A stretch of 64,000 bases of DNA from Arenicola marina (lineage: Eukaryota; Annelida; Polychaeta; Arenicolidae). Shown here in pieces: positions 35,801 to 46,894 of this stretch (position 1 is its first letter; each line of letters opens with the position of its first letter). The stretch is taken from contig OZ025253.1 in NCBI GenBank assembly GCA_964019135.1, forward strand, positions 42,042,109 to 42,106,108, written 5' to 3'. The notes under the pieces are model-generated. The model made no database searches. It was not told the DNA's origin and was given only the letters and a program-made list of their open reading frames with translations. A program made the translations under genes and the position numbers.

Positions 35801-37790
35801 GGAGTATTGTCATGGGGGGAGGGGGCGTGGGGCTGACCGAAGGAGTATTGTCATGGGCAGAGGGGGCATAGGGGTGACCGAAGGAGTATTGTCATGGGGG
35901 GAGGGGGCATGGGGCTGACCGAAGGAGTATTGTCATGGGGGGAGGGGGCGTGGGGCTGACTGAAGGAGTATTGTCATGGGGTGGGGAGGGGTCATGGGGC
36001 TGACCGAAGGAGTATTGTCATGGGGTGGGGAGGGGGCATGGGGCTGACCGAAGGAGTATTGTCATGGGCAGAGGGGGCATGGGGCTGACTGAAGGAGTAT
36101 TGTCATGGGGTGGGGAGGGGTCATGGGGCTGACCGAAGGAGTATTGTCATGGGGTGGGGAGGGGGCATGGCGCTGACCGAAGGAGTATTGTCATGGGCAG
36201 AGGGGTCATGGGGCTGGCCGAAGGAGTATTGTCATGGAGGGAAGGGGTGTGGGGCTGACCGAAGGAGTATTGTCATGGGGGGAGGGGGCATGGGGCTGAC
36301 TGAAGGAGTATTGTCATGAGGGGAGGGGGCATGGGGCTGACTGAAGGAGTATTGTCATGGGGGGAGGGGGCATGGGGCTGACCGAAGGAGTATTGTCATG
36401 GGGAGAGAGGGCGTGGGGCTGACTGAAGGAGTATTGTCATGGGGAGAGAGGGCGTGGGGCTGACTGAAGGAGTATTGTCATGGGGAGAGAGGGCGTGGGG
36501 CTGACTGAAGGAGTATTGTCATGGGGTGGGGGGGGGGCATGGGGCTGACCGAAGGAGTATTGTCATGGGGTGGGGAGGGGGCATGGTGCTGACCGAAGGA
36601 GTATTGTCATGGGGGGAGGGGGCGTGGGGCTGACTGAAGGAGTATTGTCATGGGGTGGGGAGGGGGCATGGGGCTGACCGAAGGAGTATTGTCATGGGGT
36701 GGGGAGGGGGCATGGGGCTGACCGAAGGAGTATTGTCATGGGGGGAGGGGGCGTGGGGCTGACCGAAGGAGTATTGTCATGGGCAGAGGGGGCATGGGGC
36801 TGACCGAAGGAGTATTGTCATGGGGGGAGGGGGCATGGGGCTGACTGAAGGAGTATTGTCATGGGGTGGGGAGGGGGCATGGGGCTGACTGAAGGAGTAT
36901 TGTCATGGGGTGGGGAGGGGTCATGGGGCTGACCGAAGGAGTATTGTCATGGGCAGAGGGGGCATGGGGCTGACCGAAGGAGTATTGTCATGGTGGGAGG
37001 GGGCATGGGGCTGACCGAAGGAGTATTGTCATGGGGTGGGGAGGGGGCATGGGGCTCACCGAAGGAGTATTGTCATGGGCAGAGGGGGCATGGGGCTGAC
37101 CGAAGGAGAATTGTCATGGGCAGAGGGGGCATGGGGCTGACCGAAGGAGTATTGTCATGGGGGGAGGGGGCATGGGGCTGACCGAAGGAGTATTGTCATG
37201 GGGGGAGGGGGCGTGGGGCTGATCCAGGGAGTATTGTCATGAGGGGAGGGGGCATGGGGCTGACTGAAGGAGTATTGTCATGGGGGGAGGGGGCATGGGG
37301 CTGACCGAAGGAGTATTGTCAAGGGGGGAGGGGGCGTGGGGCTGATCCAGGGAGTATTGTCATGAGGGGAGGGGGCATGGGGCTGACTGAAGGAGTATTG
37401 TCATGGGGGGAGGGGGCGTGGGGCTGACCGAAGGAGTATTGTCATGGGGTGGGGAGGGGTCATGGGGCTGACCGAAGGAGTATTGTCATGGGGGGAGGGG
37501 GCATGGGGCTGACCGAAGGAGTATTGTCATGGGGGGAGGGGGCATGGTGCTGACCGAAGGAGTATTGTCATGGGCAGAGGGGGCATGGGGCTGACTGAAG
37601 GAGTATTGTCATGGGGGGAGGGGGCATGGGGCTGACCGAAGGAGTATTGTCATGGGGGGAGGGGGCGTGGGGCTGACCGAAGGAGTATTGTCATGGGCAG
37701 AGGGGGCATGGGGCTGACCGAAGGAGTATTGTCATGGGGGGAGGGGGTGTGGGGTTGATCCAGGGAGTATTGTCATGGGGGGAGGTTCAC
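32863..37790. repeat. G-rich minisatellite, ~41-bp unit, about 118 units
   Basis: Each unit has GAGTATTGTCATGGG, a G-rich variable stretch (GGGGAGGGGGC, GCAGAGGGGGC or GGTGGGGAGGGGGC) and ATGGGGCTGACCGAAG. A composite block near 33480-33800 recurs near 34440-34760, a 962-bp shift, showing block-wise expansion. Short frames reading MGRGGMGLTEGVLSW are by-products. Confidence 0.97.
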
Positions 37791-38369
37791 GGTTATTTAG
37801 TATTAAAATCTCCATTTCAGGATTAATGAAAATCCTTGATTGCGGCAGTCGGCTAATACCCTTTCCCAGTTCACGAAGAATTACTTTACTCATTCCCAGT
37901 TCATGCTGAAATGAAGAGCCCAATCCCGAGGAAAGCAAATACCCCTTGCCCCCCCACCCCCTCCCCCCGAGCATTGTCAAGAGGGGGGGGGGCTATGGCC
38001 TTACTGGGCGCATTTCCTTGGGCCGGGTTTGGTATCCCGCCCGGGACCCGCAAGACGTGGCAGGGAACTTCCGGGTGGGCCGATAGAGATATGCCTATTC
38101 CAATGAAATGTAAACACAGTTCATATCCGGTGCACGTAGGGGCGCTGGAACCAACCTACTCGCATCACCTTTCAATCAGCCGCCATCTTCTTCCGAATGT
38201 CCCGTACTGTTTTGAACGGGGCACATCGGCATACCGAATGGATGCGCGCGCACCCATGCCCGGGTGAAAGAAGTGTCGGGCGGTGAACCGATGCGTAATG
38301 TGCGTATTCGGTCCACCGCAGGGATACACCCGGGTTACCAAAGAAATGCGCCCATTGAGGGAGTAGTTT
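37791..38369. other. unique sequence interrupting the 41-bp array
   Basis: About 580 bp of non-repeat DNA, apart from one array-like scrap (GAGCATTGTCAAGAGGGGG near 37967). A few array units resume at 38370. It may be an insertion or the original flank. No gene recognised. Confidence 0.5.
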
Positions 38370-38521
38370 TATGGGAGGAGAGGGCGTGGGGCTGACCGAG
38401 GGAGTATTGGGAGGGGGGGGGCATGGGGCTGACTAAGGGAGTATTGGGGGGGGGGGCGTGGGGCTGACCAAGGGAGTATTGTCAAGGGGGGGGGGGTGGG
38501 GCTGACCAAGGGAGTATTGTC
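38370..38521. repeat. residual 41-bp array units
   Basis: Four or five degraded units (GTGGGGCTGACCAAGGGAGT) that abut the LINE fragment at 38522. Confidence 0.8.
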
Positions 38522-38800
38522 AAGAAACTAGGTAGGACAGCGTATTTTCTTGCCACCTCTTAACCCATGAGGCTTTGACGGCTTTATCTCTAATTGTTAC
38601 ATTTATAATGCTCATACCGCCGTGGTTTCTGTCGTTTTACATCACGGATCTCTTTATACCTTCTGGGTTGCCACTCCATGTGAATCTGAATATATCCTTT
38701 CGCAATGCGTTGTAAAAATTGTCGTCGTTCGTCGATAAAACTGACATGACAAAGGTAAGGATAATGACGGTCCAAAGATAGTTCGATGTTACTAATGTCG
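38522..38800 (-). mobile_element. L1/Tx1-type LINE, ORF2 C-terminal fragment
   Basis: The minus strand reads NALRKDIFRFTWSGNPEGIK, then, after an in-frame stop, HGGMSIINVTIRDKAVKASW and VKRWQ. This matches the post-reverse-transcriptase region typical of L1/Tx1 LINEs (F.FIWNGKPDKIKR ... YxxGGLKMxDI ... ALKASWVxR). Upstream similarity becomes uncertain beyond about 38800. The LINE is truncated on its 3' side where array units begin. Same broad lineage as the minus-strand LINE at 46540-48960. Confidence 0.65.
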
Positions 38801-40837
38801 TTCCATAGCAAGTTCCGAGTGATAAAAATTGTACGCGGCGGTCGACCGTGCTGTGGAACTCGGACCGGGCCCCGTGCTGAGCGAGCGAAGTTGGGGCCGC
38901 GCAACCGGCGGCTGACAACCGCCGCCCCCCCACACACACACACACCCACCCACCCCCACAACACCGCCGACGGATTCGCCAGGTGGCGACACTGCGGGGT
39001 CGAAGAGGTGGGGCGAGAAGGGTTCGACCCCTTGGGTGTATATTCCAGAGGCCGCATCTATAATCGCCACTTAGACTACGCCAATAGACTTAGCGCTAAG
39101 TGGAAGATTTGTCGAGCGATTGTCAGGTTCAAAATACATAAGTATAGTCACCAAAAATGTTAATTTTCTGAATGAAGAAAGTGCTAAACCTATATTGAAG
39201 ACGATTTCTTGATCATGAGCGCCACAACAACGAGCTGGTGAGGCTAAGATAAGACGCGCTTTTCGTGCGTAACTTACGAGGGGATTACGAATACGGCCCC
39301 AGGTCTCTAGTTGTCTTTAAAACGTAAATAACTGACTTACCAGCCGGATCTACGAGTGCTGATTCTCTAACTTCTGCCGCCTGTCTGTCTCTGTACCTCT
39401 CTCTCTCTCTCTTTCGCTCTGTATCTGTCTCTGTCTCTCTGTCTCTGGTCTTCTGTCGTGTACGCTAGTGCTCCTGGTACCAAAGGACGTGGGATATCGC
39501 AGAACAACCGCCGACGTGTCCGACTGAACTGTTTCTGGGACGCAGACAGGGTGTCTGGCGTGTTATATATAGGTGGCAATTTTTGGGCTTTTCCAGCCAC
39601 GCGGACGCCATGGTCGAGTGACTGACTGAGCATGGCGAACAACGCCGGGCCTTGCTTACTGTGGCCCATAGGGACAATTTCTTCGCGGACTAGCCCATAT
39701 TTAGGCGCGGCGTTGAGTGGGAACAAAGTTGAGCGCTGAGTCGACCTCATTTCTACGCGGCGTCGTCAAGAAGTGAAATTGTGGCAAATTCCGCATGGTA
39801 CGTGATGTCACATGCTTCAATCCACCGCACATTCAAAGTCGTTCGCATAAAATCCAGATTTAGCCTATTTATTAACAATCGCTATGCACCTGCTGTGAAG
39901 ACAAAGCAACCAACAAGAGCCAGACAATCAAAGCGACTGCACTGCTGAACGAGCTGCCAGCATAAAATATCAGTATAGGGAAGTGCCCCATCTTCTCTTC
40001 TCTTGTTGCTTTGATGTAACTATGATTTTTGTGTAAACTGCATCGTATATGCACAAACGCCTTCCCCGTCTAGAATCCCAAAAATGGAACGGTTACTCAA
40101 CCAGATTATTTATATTGTAATAATTGCAAATTGATACTAACAATGAGGAAACATAGCTTTATTATGTGTAATGATAGTGGGTGTTATTTTGTCTAAGGAG
40201 ACCATGATACATTGTAACACTAGCCGCGATGAATATTAAGCTATTAGTGCCGACATGACATCGACAATTTCGTCGACTCCGCACTGAAATGTGTTCGACT
40301 CCGAGGAGAAATTGTCCCTATGAGCCACAGTACTTGTTCATGCCTGGCTGTTAGCATAGAGCTACGGGGTGCAAAAATAAAAAAATAAGGTCCGGTTCAA
40401 CATTTGAGCCTCGGGTGACGACTGTGCGACTGAGCGTAGCCGCTTGTCGACCCCTGCACCCGGCACACAACAACCCACGCCAAACCTATAGGGCGAGCCA
40501 TTTTTCAGCGTATGACTTTACTTACCGCATAATTATTTGCCGGCCGCCCCTTATTTAGCGCCAAAGCTCCCGTCCCACACACACAACCAACCAATGCAAG
40601 TCTGAGTCACCGCGTTAGACCATCAATTAAAATGCTAGCACCTGAATGCACAGTGCGAATAAATTAAGCACGTTTCATCATTAAATGTATAGATGTGTTG
40701 CCGTGTGACAACCCTACTCTCCCTTTCTCGGCAGAATGGAACTCGCTCTATTAGTAATAGGATTGACAGGAAATACGGGCAGTGAATGGCAGTGAATGGC
40801 TCATTGGGCCAAGATCAAAGGGCATCATATGTCCCGG
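38801..40837. other. unassigned sequence with microsatellites
   Basis: A (CA)/(CCCA) run lies near 38929-38956 and CT-rich repeats at 39394-39450. A 127-codon minus frame (39367-39750) has an arginine-rich tail produced by the CT repeat and no recognised domain. Nothing else supported. Confidence 0.4.
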
Positions 40838-41110
40838 GCCCGTATTCTGTATGAATCTTCAATTTAAGTTTAGTTTTAAAATTAATCTTAATTTTCTGGC
40901 TAAGCTAAGATTCAAAACTTAATGCTGTTCTAAGAACTGAAGTCGCATCTCCGTGTTTTTAACGTGTTTTTAACGTGTTTTTAACCGCGGGTTAAGTCAC
41001 AAGTCGCAGCTCAATAACAAAAGCGCCTCAATTCACCAAGCGCGCGACTGAGTTAGGCCTTGTGCTGCCATCTGACGGCTACTGGAGATTGACGCTCCAT
41101 ATTAGAACTC
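40838..41110. repeat. MITE-like repeat beginning GGGCCCGTATTCTGTATG
   Basis: The GGGCCCGTATTC start followed by a CTTAAGT/TTAAGTTTAG-rich stretch is a common layout of small dispersed animal elements. A shorter inverse relative lies at 43640-43690 (CTTAGACTTAAGATGCATAC followed by AGAATACG). The end is not clear. Confidence 0.4.
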
Positions 41111-41489
41111 TTTAAGGATGGAGGTAATGATCTAGCACGTGACGTACAACTGTCACAATAAGCTGATTCTGTCAGAATGGATTCACAGCAGAGTCATATT
41201 CTAGTGATAGAAGTAGACAAACGAAAAGAGCTCAGGGACGTGTGCAGGAATCCTTAAAAGGGGGCACAATAAAACAAATTGAAGACCGGGTGGGGGTGGG
41301 CGAGGGCGCTGCGCAGTATAGCGAATGGTTTTTGACAGTTTTTAGACACTAGTCGATTTTTTTTTGGGGGGGGGGGCACATAATTTGGAAATAGGGGACA
41401 CAGGTATAAATTAGGGTCTGAAAGGGGGGCCCCCTGCGCTCCCCTCCCACTTCCTAGACACGCCTATGGAGCTTATTAACCTGTTGACA

Positions 41490-41720
41490 AGGGCGGGTCC
41501 AGGAATTTGAAAGGGAGGGGTCCCGAAACTCGCGACCGGCGGTGGTTCCGAAAGAAGGGGAGCGGGTCCCCGTAAATGGACGAACACGGGGGAGAAGGCC
41601 CGTCATTTATTTTGACGACCGGGTAGGGTGTCTTAAATGGCCTAAATTTTTGCATTTTCCACACACACAAAAAGGGGGAGGGGGCTCGGGATCCGCATGG
41701 GCGGATCTAGGGGCGAGGGG
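41490..41720 (+). repeat. MITE-like dispersed repeat (GGGCGGATCC family)
   Basis: Starts GGGCGGGTCCAGGAATTTGA and ends near GGGATCCGC ... GGGCGGATCTAGG. It shares body blocks with 8395-8600 (ACTCGCGACC) and 19430-19575 (GGCCTAAATTT). Non-coding. Confidence 0.55.
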
Positions 41721-42240
41721 TTAGAGGCTCAGCAACCCCCCTTAAAAACTGTCACTGGATCCACTGGAAAAATTTTGCTCACAAAGTGAAATGTTGTAGT
41801 CCAAGGGGGGGGGGGGCGGGGGGGGGGGGTAAAACCACAAATGACGGCCAGCTAAGGTGTAGACCACCTCCCACCCCATTGCAAAAAAAGATTGTAGAGA
41901 GTAGAGACCCCCCGCGGTCGCACCCCCCCTCCCCGATTTCCAACTACTTAGGTCCGCCCCTACCCCGAAATCCCCTCCAAGGGCCGATCGAGGGGGGTAG
42001 GGGGGCAACCCCCCCTCCTTGGGTAGTTGAGCATGCACTCTCGGATTTTGAGACTAAATACTTCGGAAAATGACATTTTGTAGATGTAACACATGGGTGG
42101 ATCCGAGCGGCGGGGGGGGGGGTGTTTAAGGGGGTGTTTAGCACTGTTAAAGCCGGTTGTGAATATTTGGTGGACAACAGCCCTAATTTTTACTCCTCCC
42201 CAAACCCGCCCCCCCCCCCTCCTCCTAGGCCTCACCCCCC
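41721..42240. repeat. cluster of GGGCGGATCC-family fragments and G/C runs
   Basis: GGTCCGCCCCTACCCCGAAA near 41951 and GGGTGGATCCGAGCGG near 42095 are further ends of the same family, separated by homopolymer-rich DNA. Confidence 0.45.
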
Positions 42241-42394
42241 TCGAGTAACAGCGGGTAGAGCCCCATCACCCTGACTGTGCGAATATTTTCCTTTCACCCC
42301 CTATTATATAGGAAGAGAGGGAGGGAGGGCGGACGACGCGGTGGCATTGTGGGAGGGACGGGGTGATTATTCTACAGAACGCATCCGGGCGCTA

Positions 42395-42730
42395 GACTAT
42401 GGCTCCTGATGTGGGTTATGGCTCCGTATGCTGGACTAGTGCTTCAGGCTCGGGGTTATGGCTCCGAGCGCGGGCTATGGCTCCGGGCTATGGCTCTGTG
42501 TTATGGCTTCGCGAGCGGGCTATGGCTCTCTGATCGGGAATATGGGTCCGTGCGCTGGACTATGGTTCCCGGGGAGGGGGGGGGGGGCTGTGGCGTCTGT
42601 CGCCGGTCTATGGCTCCCGTTATGGCTCCGGATTATGGCTCAGCGTTATGGCTCTGGACGCATGTTATGAGTCCGTGCACTGGACTTTGGCTCCGTGCAT
42701 CGGACGATGGGTCCGTTCGCGGGCTATCCA
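42395..42730. repeat. irregular minisatellite with TATGGCTCC core
   Basis: GGGCTATGGCTCCG-type units at variable spacing of about 16-38 bp. Confidence 0.75.
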
Positions 42731-44164
42731 CATAAATATTATCCATCAATATGGAAAGTCTGCTTAATACTTCGATAAAAGTACCGCATTGTGCCTATCG
42801 GATGACCAGTTCAATATGGATATGGTATCATTTGAGGGACTCGGAAAATCGTGGTTGGCGACAAAGCACACCCTCAGTCTATAGCCCTCCCCCCCCCCCT
42901 CACCCTTCCTCCAAGCAGACCAACTCCTCCCCTCCCTGAACAATATTTTGCCTAAATTAGTGAAACGAAATAAGGGGCCAACCAGTCCGCGACAGGCCCT
43001 GGCACTGGCCATTGGGGGAAGTACACGTGGCCTCTCGCTCCTAGCGTCCTATATTCAGGACAACAGCAGTGCGACGAACGTTTCCATAGTCTAACTTAGC
43101 ATCTCAGAACTGACAAAAAATACATTCTGTTTGGCAGATAACATTAGAAGAAAACACCATAAATAGAAACAATAAAACGTGTTTCAGTAAATTGGTTACA
43201 TTCCTCAAAGTGTGTCCCACGGTACAGCAAAAACTTCGGTGAATGTCAAATGTCCCACGACAATAGACCGTTCTAGGGAAACGTCTGGCAAGCACATGTT
43301 TCAGGTGAACTCTAGCTCGCTCTGCGCTGCATAGCATGCAAAAGGCGTATACTGATTTACAGCTGCATAATTTTCAACGGCTTATCACAGGTTAACGGGA
43401 TTTTCTAAAAACTAAAACCCATTTAGTACAGATAAATATATTGACTATCAAGTAATATCATTTTCAGAACGAGATGGAGGCATAAAAGCCGAGAAAACAG
43501 CTGATACAAATGCCAACCTTCGAATGGAAAGACTGTCACTACGCTGTGTGTTATATATCAGCACGTAGCTCACACTTGAACGTTCTATATATAGGACGCT
43601 AGCATCAAATGGGTTAAGATGTATGCAGGATACGTGTTCACAAACGTAGATAAAACTTAGACTTAAGATGCATACAGAATACGAGCGCCGGTCGTGAACG
43701 ACAGTAGGCCCCTAAACTCGGCGTATGGTTTTGCGATGTTATGAAGAAGGGCAGAAGAGGGGAGACAGTGGGTGGGTGTCGGGGTGGCGGTATAGCGCAT
43801 CAGGTGGAGAGGGGTGGGTGGTTCAGACAGGGAAAGTGATTCTTTACTACTCTTCGTTAGTGTTTGCTCACCGAGCAAAATATCAACAACGGCCGATTTA
43901 CATAGGGCATGTACGTCTGCCAAACTGCGAATATATCTTCGATTAGATTCTTTTTTTAAATTCCGCGTATTATATATCTACGGCCAATGCAGAAAGGGAC
44001 CGTCTGGTGTTTGATGCTTGGTACCATTCAGCGACAGTCCCGATACGGTTTTTCACCTAGCGACACGCGACTTGGACCTCTTCTTCAACTCCACATGCGA
44101 CATGGAACGCTTCCTAACATCGACATGCGACAGGAATTTCCCCCAACCCCCCCAACCCCACCAC
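42731..44164. other. unassigned sequence
   Basis: No supported gene. A 50-bp inverse relative of the 40838 repeat lies at 43640-43690. Open frames of 60-90 codons overlap on both strands without motifs. Confidence 0.4.
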
Positions 44165-44722
44165 CCCCCCACCGGAGTGACTGATCCTGAGGCTGACTCG
44201 GTCCTCATCCGGAGTAACTGATCAAGAGGTACAACTCTGCTCTCAAGATGAGTGAATGATCCAGAGGTCCAGTCCTGTTCTCCCCAAGTGTGACTGATCC
44301 AGAGGTCCAGCTCTGCCCCCATTCAGAGTAACTGATCTACATAGAGGTCCAGCTCTGCCCTCACCCGGAGTGATTGATCCAGAGGTCCAGCTCTGCCTTC
44401 ACCCGGAGTGACTGATCAAGAGGCTCAGCTCTGTCCTCACCCGGACTGACTAATCTAGAGGCCCGGCTCTTCCCTCACTTGGAGTGACTGATCCACAGAC
44501 CTAGTTCTGCCCTCATCCGGTGTGACCGATCCAGAGGTCCGACTGTGCCCTCACCGGTAGTGACTGATCCAGAAGCCCAGCTCTGCCCAAACCCGTAGTG
44601 ACTGATCCAGGGGTCCAGCTTTGCTTTTACCCAGAGTGACTGATCCAGATGCCCATGTATATACTCACCCGGAGTGACTGATCCAGAGGTCCAGCTTTGC
44701 ATTCACCCGGAGTGACTGATCA
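44165..44722. repeat. 39-bp minisatellite
   Basis: Units built on CCGGAGTGACTGATCCAGAG followed by GTCCAGCTCTGCCCTCAC, about 14 copies. The last unit runs straight into the 24-bp array. Confidence 0.9.
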
Positions 44723-45056
44723 CCATCGCGACCAGCGGCCGGTCACTCATCGCGAACAGCGGCCGGCCACACATCGCGACCAGTGGCCGGTCACTTATCG
44801 CGACTAGCTGTCGGTCACCTATCGCGACCAGTGGACGGTCACCCATCGCGACCAGCGGCCGGTCACCCATCGCGACTAGCGGCCGGTCACCCATCGCAAC
44901 CAACGGCCGGTCACCCATCGGGACTAGCAACGGGTCACCCATCGCGACCAGTGGACGGTCACCCATCTCGACCAGCGGCCGGTTACCTATCACGACCATT
45001 GGCCGGTCACCCATCGCGACCAGCCGCCGGTCACTCATCGCCACCAGCGACAAGAG
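44723..45056. repeat. 24-bp minisatellite, locus C
   Basis: About 14 units of the family seen at 7788-7965 and 17310-19142 (GGCCGGTCACCCATCGCGAC core; MGDRPLVA in one minus frame). Confidence 0.95.
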
Positions 45057-46371
45057 ATCATGAATATTTGTCTACAAAATATGTATCGACAAAAGGCATA
45101 CGTCTAGAGAAGTGTAAAGTCGCTGACCCATTGGTCTGATAGGGTCAAGCTTTTATAAATATTAAAGTTATTGAAATATTTATATATCATCATTTTTCTT
45201 AGTACTTCTCGTTGCTTCGCCGAGACGTCGGTTCGGGCAGAGCTTGTTCCGTCTTCTGGACTTGAGGTTCACCACCGTTAATAATAATAATATTGATTTA
45301 AAAGTTCTCCATTTTGTTGCGCTTGCTTAGTGCCACAGTTCCGTTACAATACGAGTACATCAAATCGTAAAAGAACACTCGCAGGCGACTGGTACGTACT
45401 CAGTAAGTGACCGGCTGTCCCTCCCACTCCCTGGTCTTGGCTCTCTGGATCCGCGCAGGCAACCGGTCAAGAGCCTCTCCATCTAGGTAGTTTTATCTCA
45501 CCCCAGTCTGACGTCACTCTGACTGGATTCTGACTGGATCCTGACTCGATTAGGAGTGCTTACTTCCGGTACACAGCTGGTGGGACCTGTATCTGTTGTT
45601 GTCGAAAACACCCAAGCTAACATTCCTGACTCCTTCCTCTTCCTCTCTTTCTATAGGTTAATTCTCATTTGTCTTTCCTGTCAAGCCGATGACGTGAGGT
45701 AGTCATTAGGCAGGAACAATTGCCCTGCTACCCGGCTGGTGTATCGCTTATCATTTCCCCTAGTTACACAATGGAACAAGGAAAGCCATGTGGCCTTGAG
45801 TCTGCTAAAAACAGAGACAGTGGTCTACAAACCGCGACCCAAAAATCTTTCTGAGACAATCTCCCGGATGTGGGACACCACGTGATTAGCTGATGCTGGG
45901 GATGTGGGACACCTTGACCTGAGCTGGATCAACCTCCACGAAAATAGGACACCATGTACCAGGCACGCCTTCGAAACAGGCCACAGCGTCAAGGTCGTTT
46001 TACCTGGTAGTTTACAGCAACCGACAGCTACCACGGATGTAAGATTAAATAGTGTTACATATGTAAATACATGTTTCGCAAAAAATTATTATAATTAAAA
46101 TATAACTAAAATATGATTAAAATAACAAAGGTAAGGTCTGACGTGTCGACAAAAGGTACATGTCTAGAGATGTCTGGAAATGACGTGTCCGGCGTCGACA
46201 AAAGTATATGTCTGGAAATGTCTGGTGATAACGGCATATTTCTTTCCCCACAGCTCGCAACCGCGTACATAGCCATACAAATTACCTCAGGTGGCTCAGA
46301 CTTAGCATAGCTTACACAAACATCCCAGTCTCTACGTGACGTAATTTGTCTGAGGTAACAGATAAATCCGG
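45057..46371. other. mostly unassigned, with short related motifs
   Basis: GTATCGACAAAAGGCATACG near 45081 is echoed twice at 46142-46230 (GTCGACAAAAGGTACATGTC and GTCGACAAAAGTATATGTCT). A short CTGACTGGAT repeat lies at 45528-45550. No gene supported. Confidence 0.45.
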
Positions 46372-46530
46372 ATCGACTTTCTGAAAGTACTTCTCTACAA
46401 ATCGTGGAAAGGAACGACAGTGGGGCGGAGAGGAAAATACCGGCTATATATGGAACGTAGCATGTGATATCAAGTTGAAACCAATATAGCTAAAAAATAT
46501 ATTAGTCGACGTATTTGTGCTTGTGCGAAT
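46372..46530 (+). repeat. dispersed repeat, inverted partner of 298-415
   Basis: The first ~110 bp are the inverse of 298-415. The last ~65 bp (ATCAAGTTGAAACCAATATA ... GACGTATTTGT) are related to 49247-49320 in the same orientation, so related pieces flank the LINE block. Confidence 0.6.
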
Positions 46531-46539
46531 TTTTTAAGG

Positions 46540-46894
46540 TTATCACGTAATATGCCAATTACGCCAAATTATGCCAAAATACTTTGAGATCCGACGCAAG
46601 ATGAAAATCATCGAATGTCTGTTATACACGCAAAAGGTTTCTTCCGAATATGATACCAGCAATACCGTGTCATCCGCGTATTGAACCATTTTGATCTCCA
46701 CATCAGCGACTCTAATACCAACTATGCCCGGGTCTGGTCTTACTTTTATAGCAAGGGTCTCGACCACCAGCAGGAATAAATGAAGGGACAACGGGCAACC
46801 TTGTCGAAGACCCCTGGATAGAGCGAAATATTTGGATGTCGAACGGTTGTTAATGAAACAAGCTTTAATATCTTTATACATCTTTTAAACAATT
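46540..46894 (-). mobile_element. L1/Tx1-type LINE, reverse transcriptase part (3' side of the split)
   Basis: The minus frame reads YKDIKACFINNRSTSKYF, LSRGLRQGCPLSLHLFLLV and VQYADDTVLL. These are the finger/palm motifs of an L1/Tx1-like reverse transcriptase, including the catalytic YADD. The frame decays after ETFCVY. It is the continuation of 48457-48960, from which it is separated by a second LINE. Inactive. Confidence 0.85.

Noticed and set aside
39010-39060. GGTTCGACCCC, resembling a tRNA B box
   Set aside because: No A box at the right distance and no cloverleaf could be drawn.
39367-39750. 127-codon minus frame with an RDRDRYRAKERERE tail
   Set aside because: The charged tail comes from CT-rich microsatellite sequence and the rest has no known similarity.
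45904-46098. Frame with RHAFETGHSVK, reminiscent of the tail of GIY-YIG domains in some retroelements
   Set aside because: Only a short match, no upstream GIY-YIG motif or reverse transcriptase on this strand.
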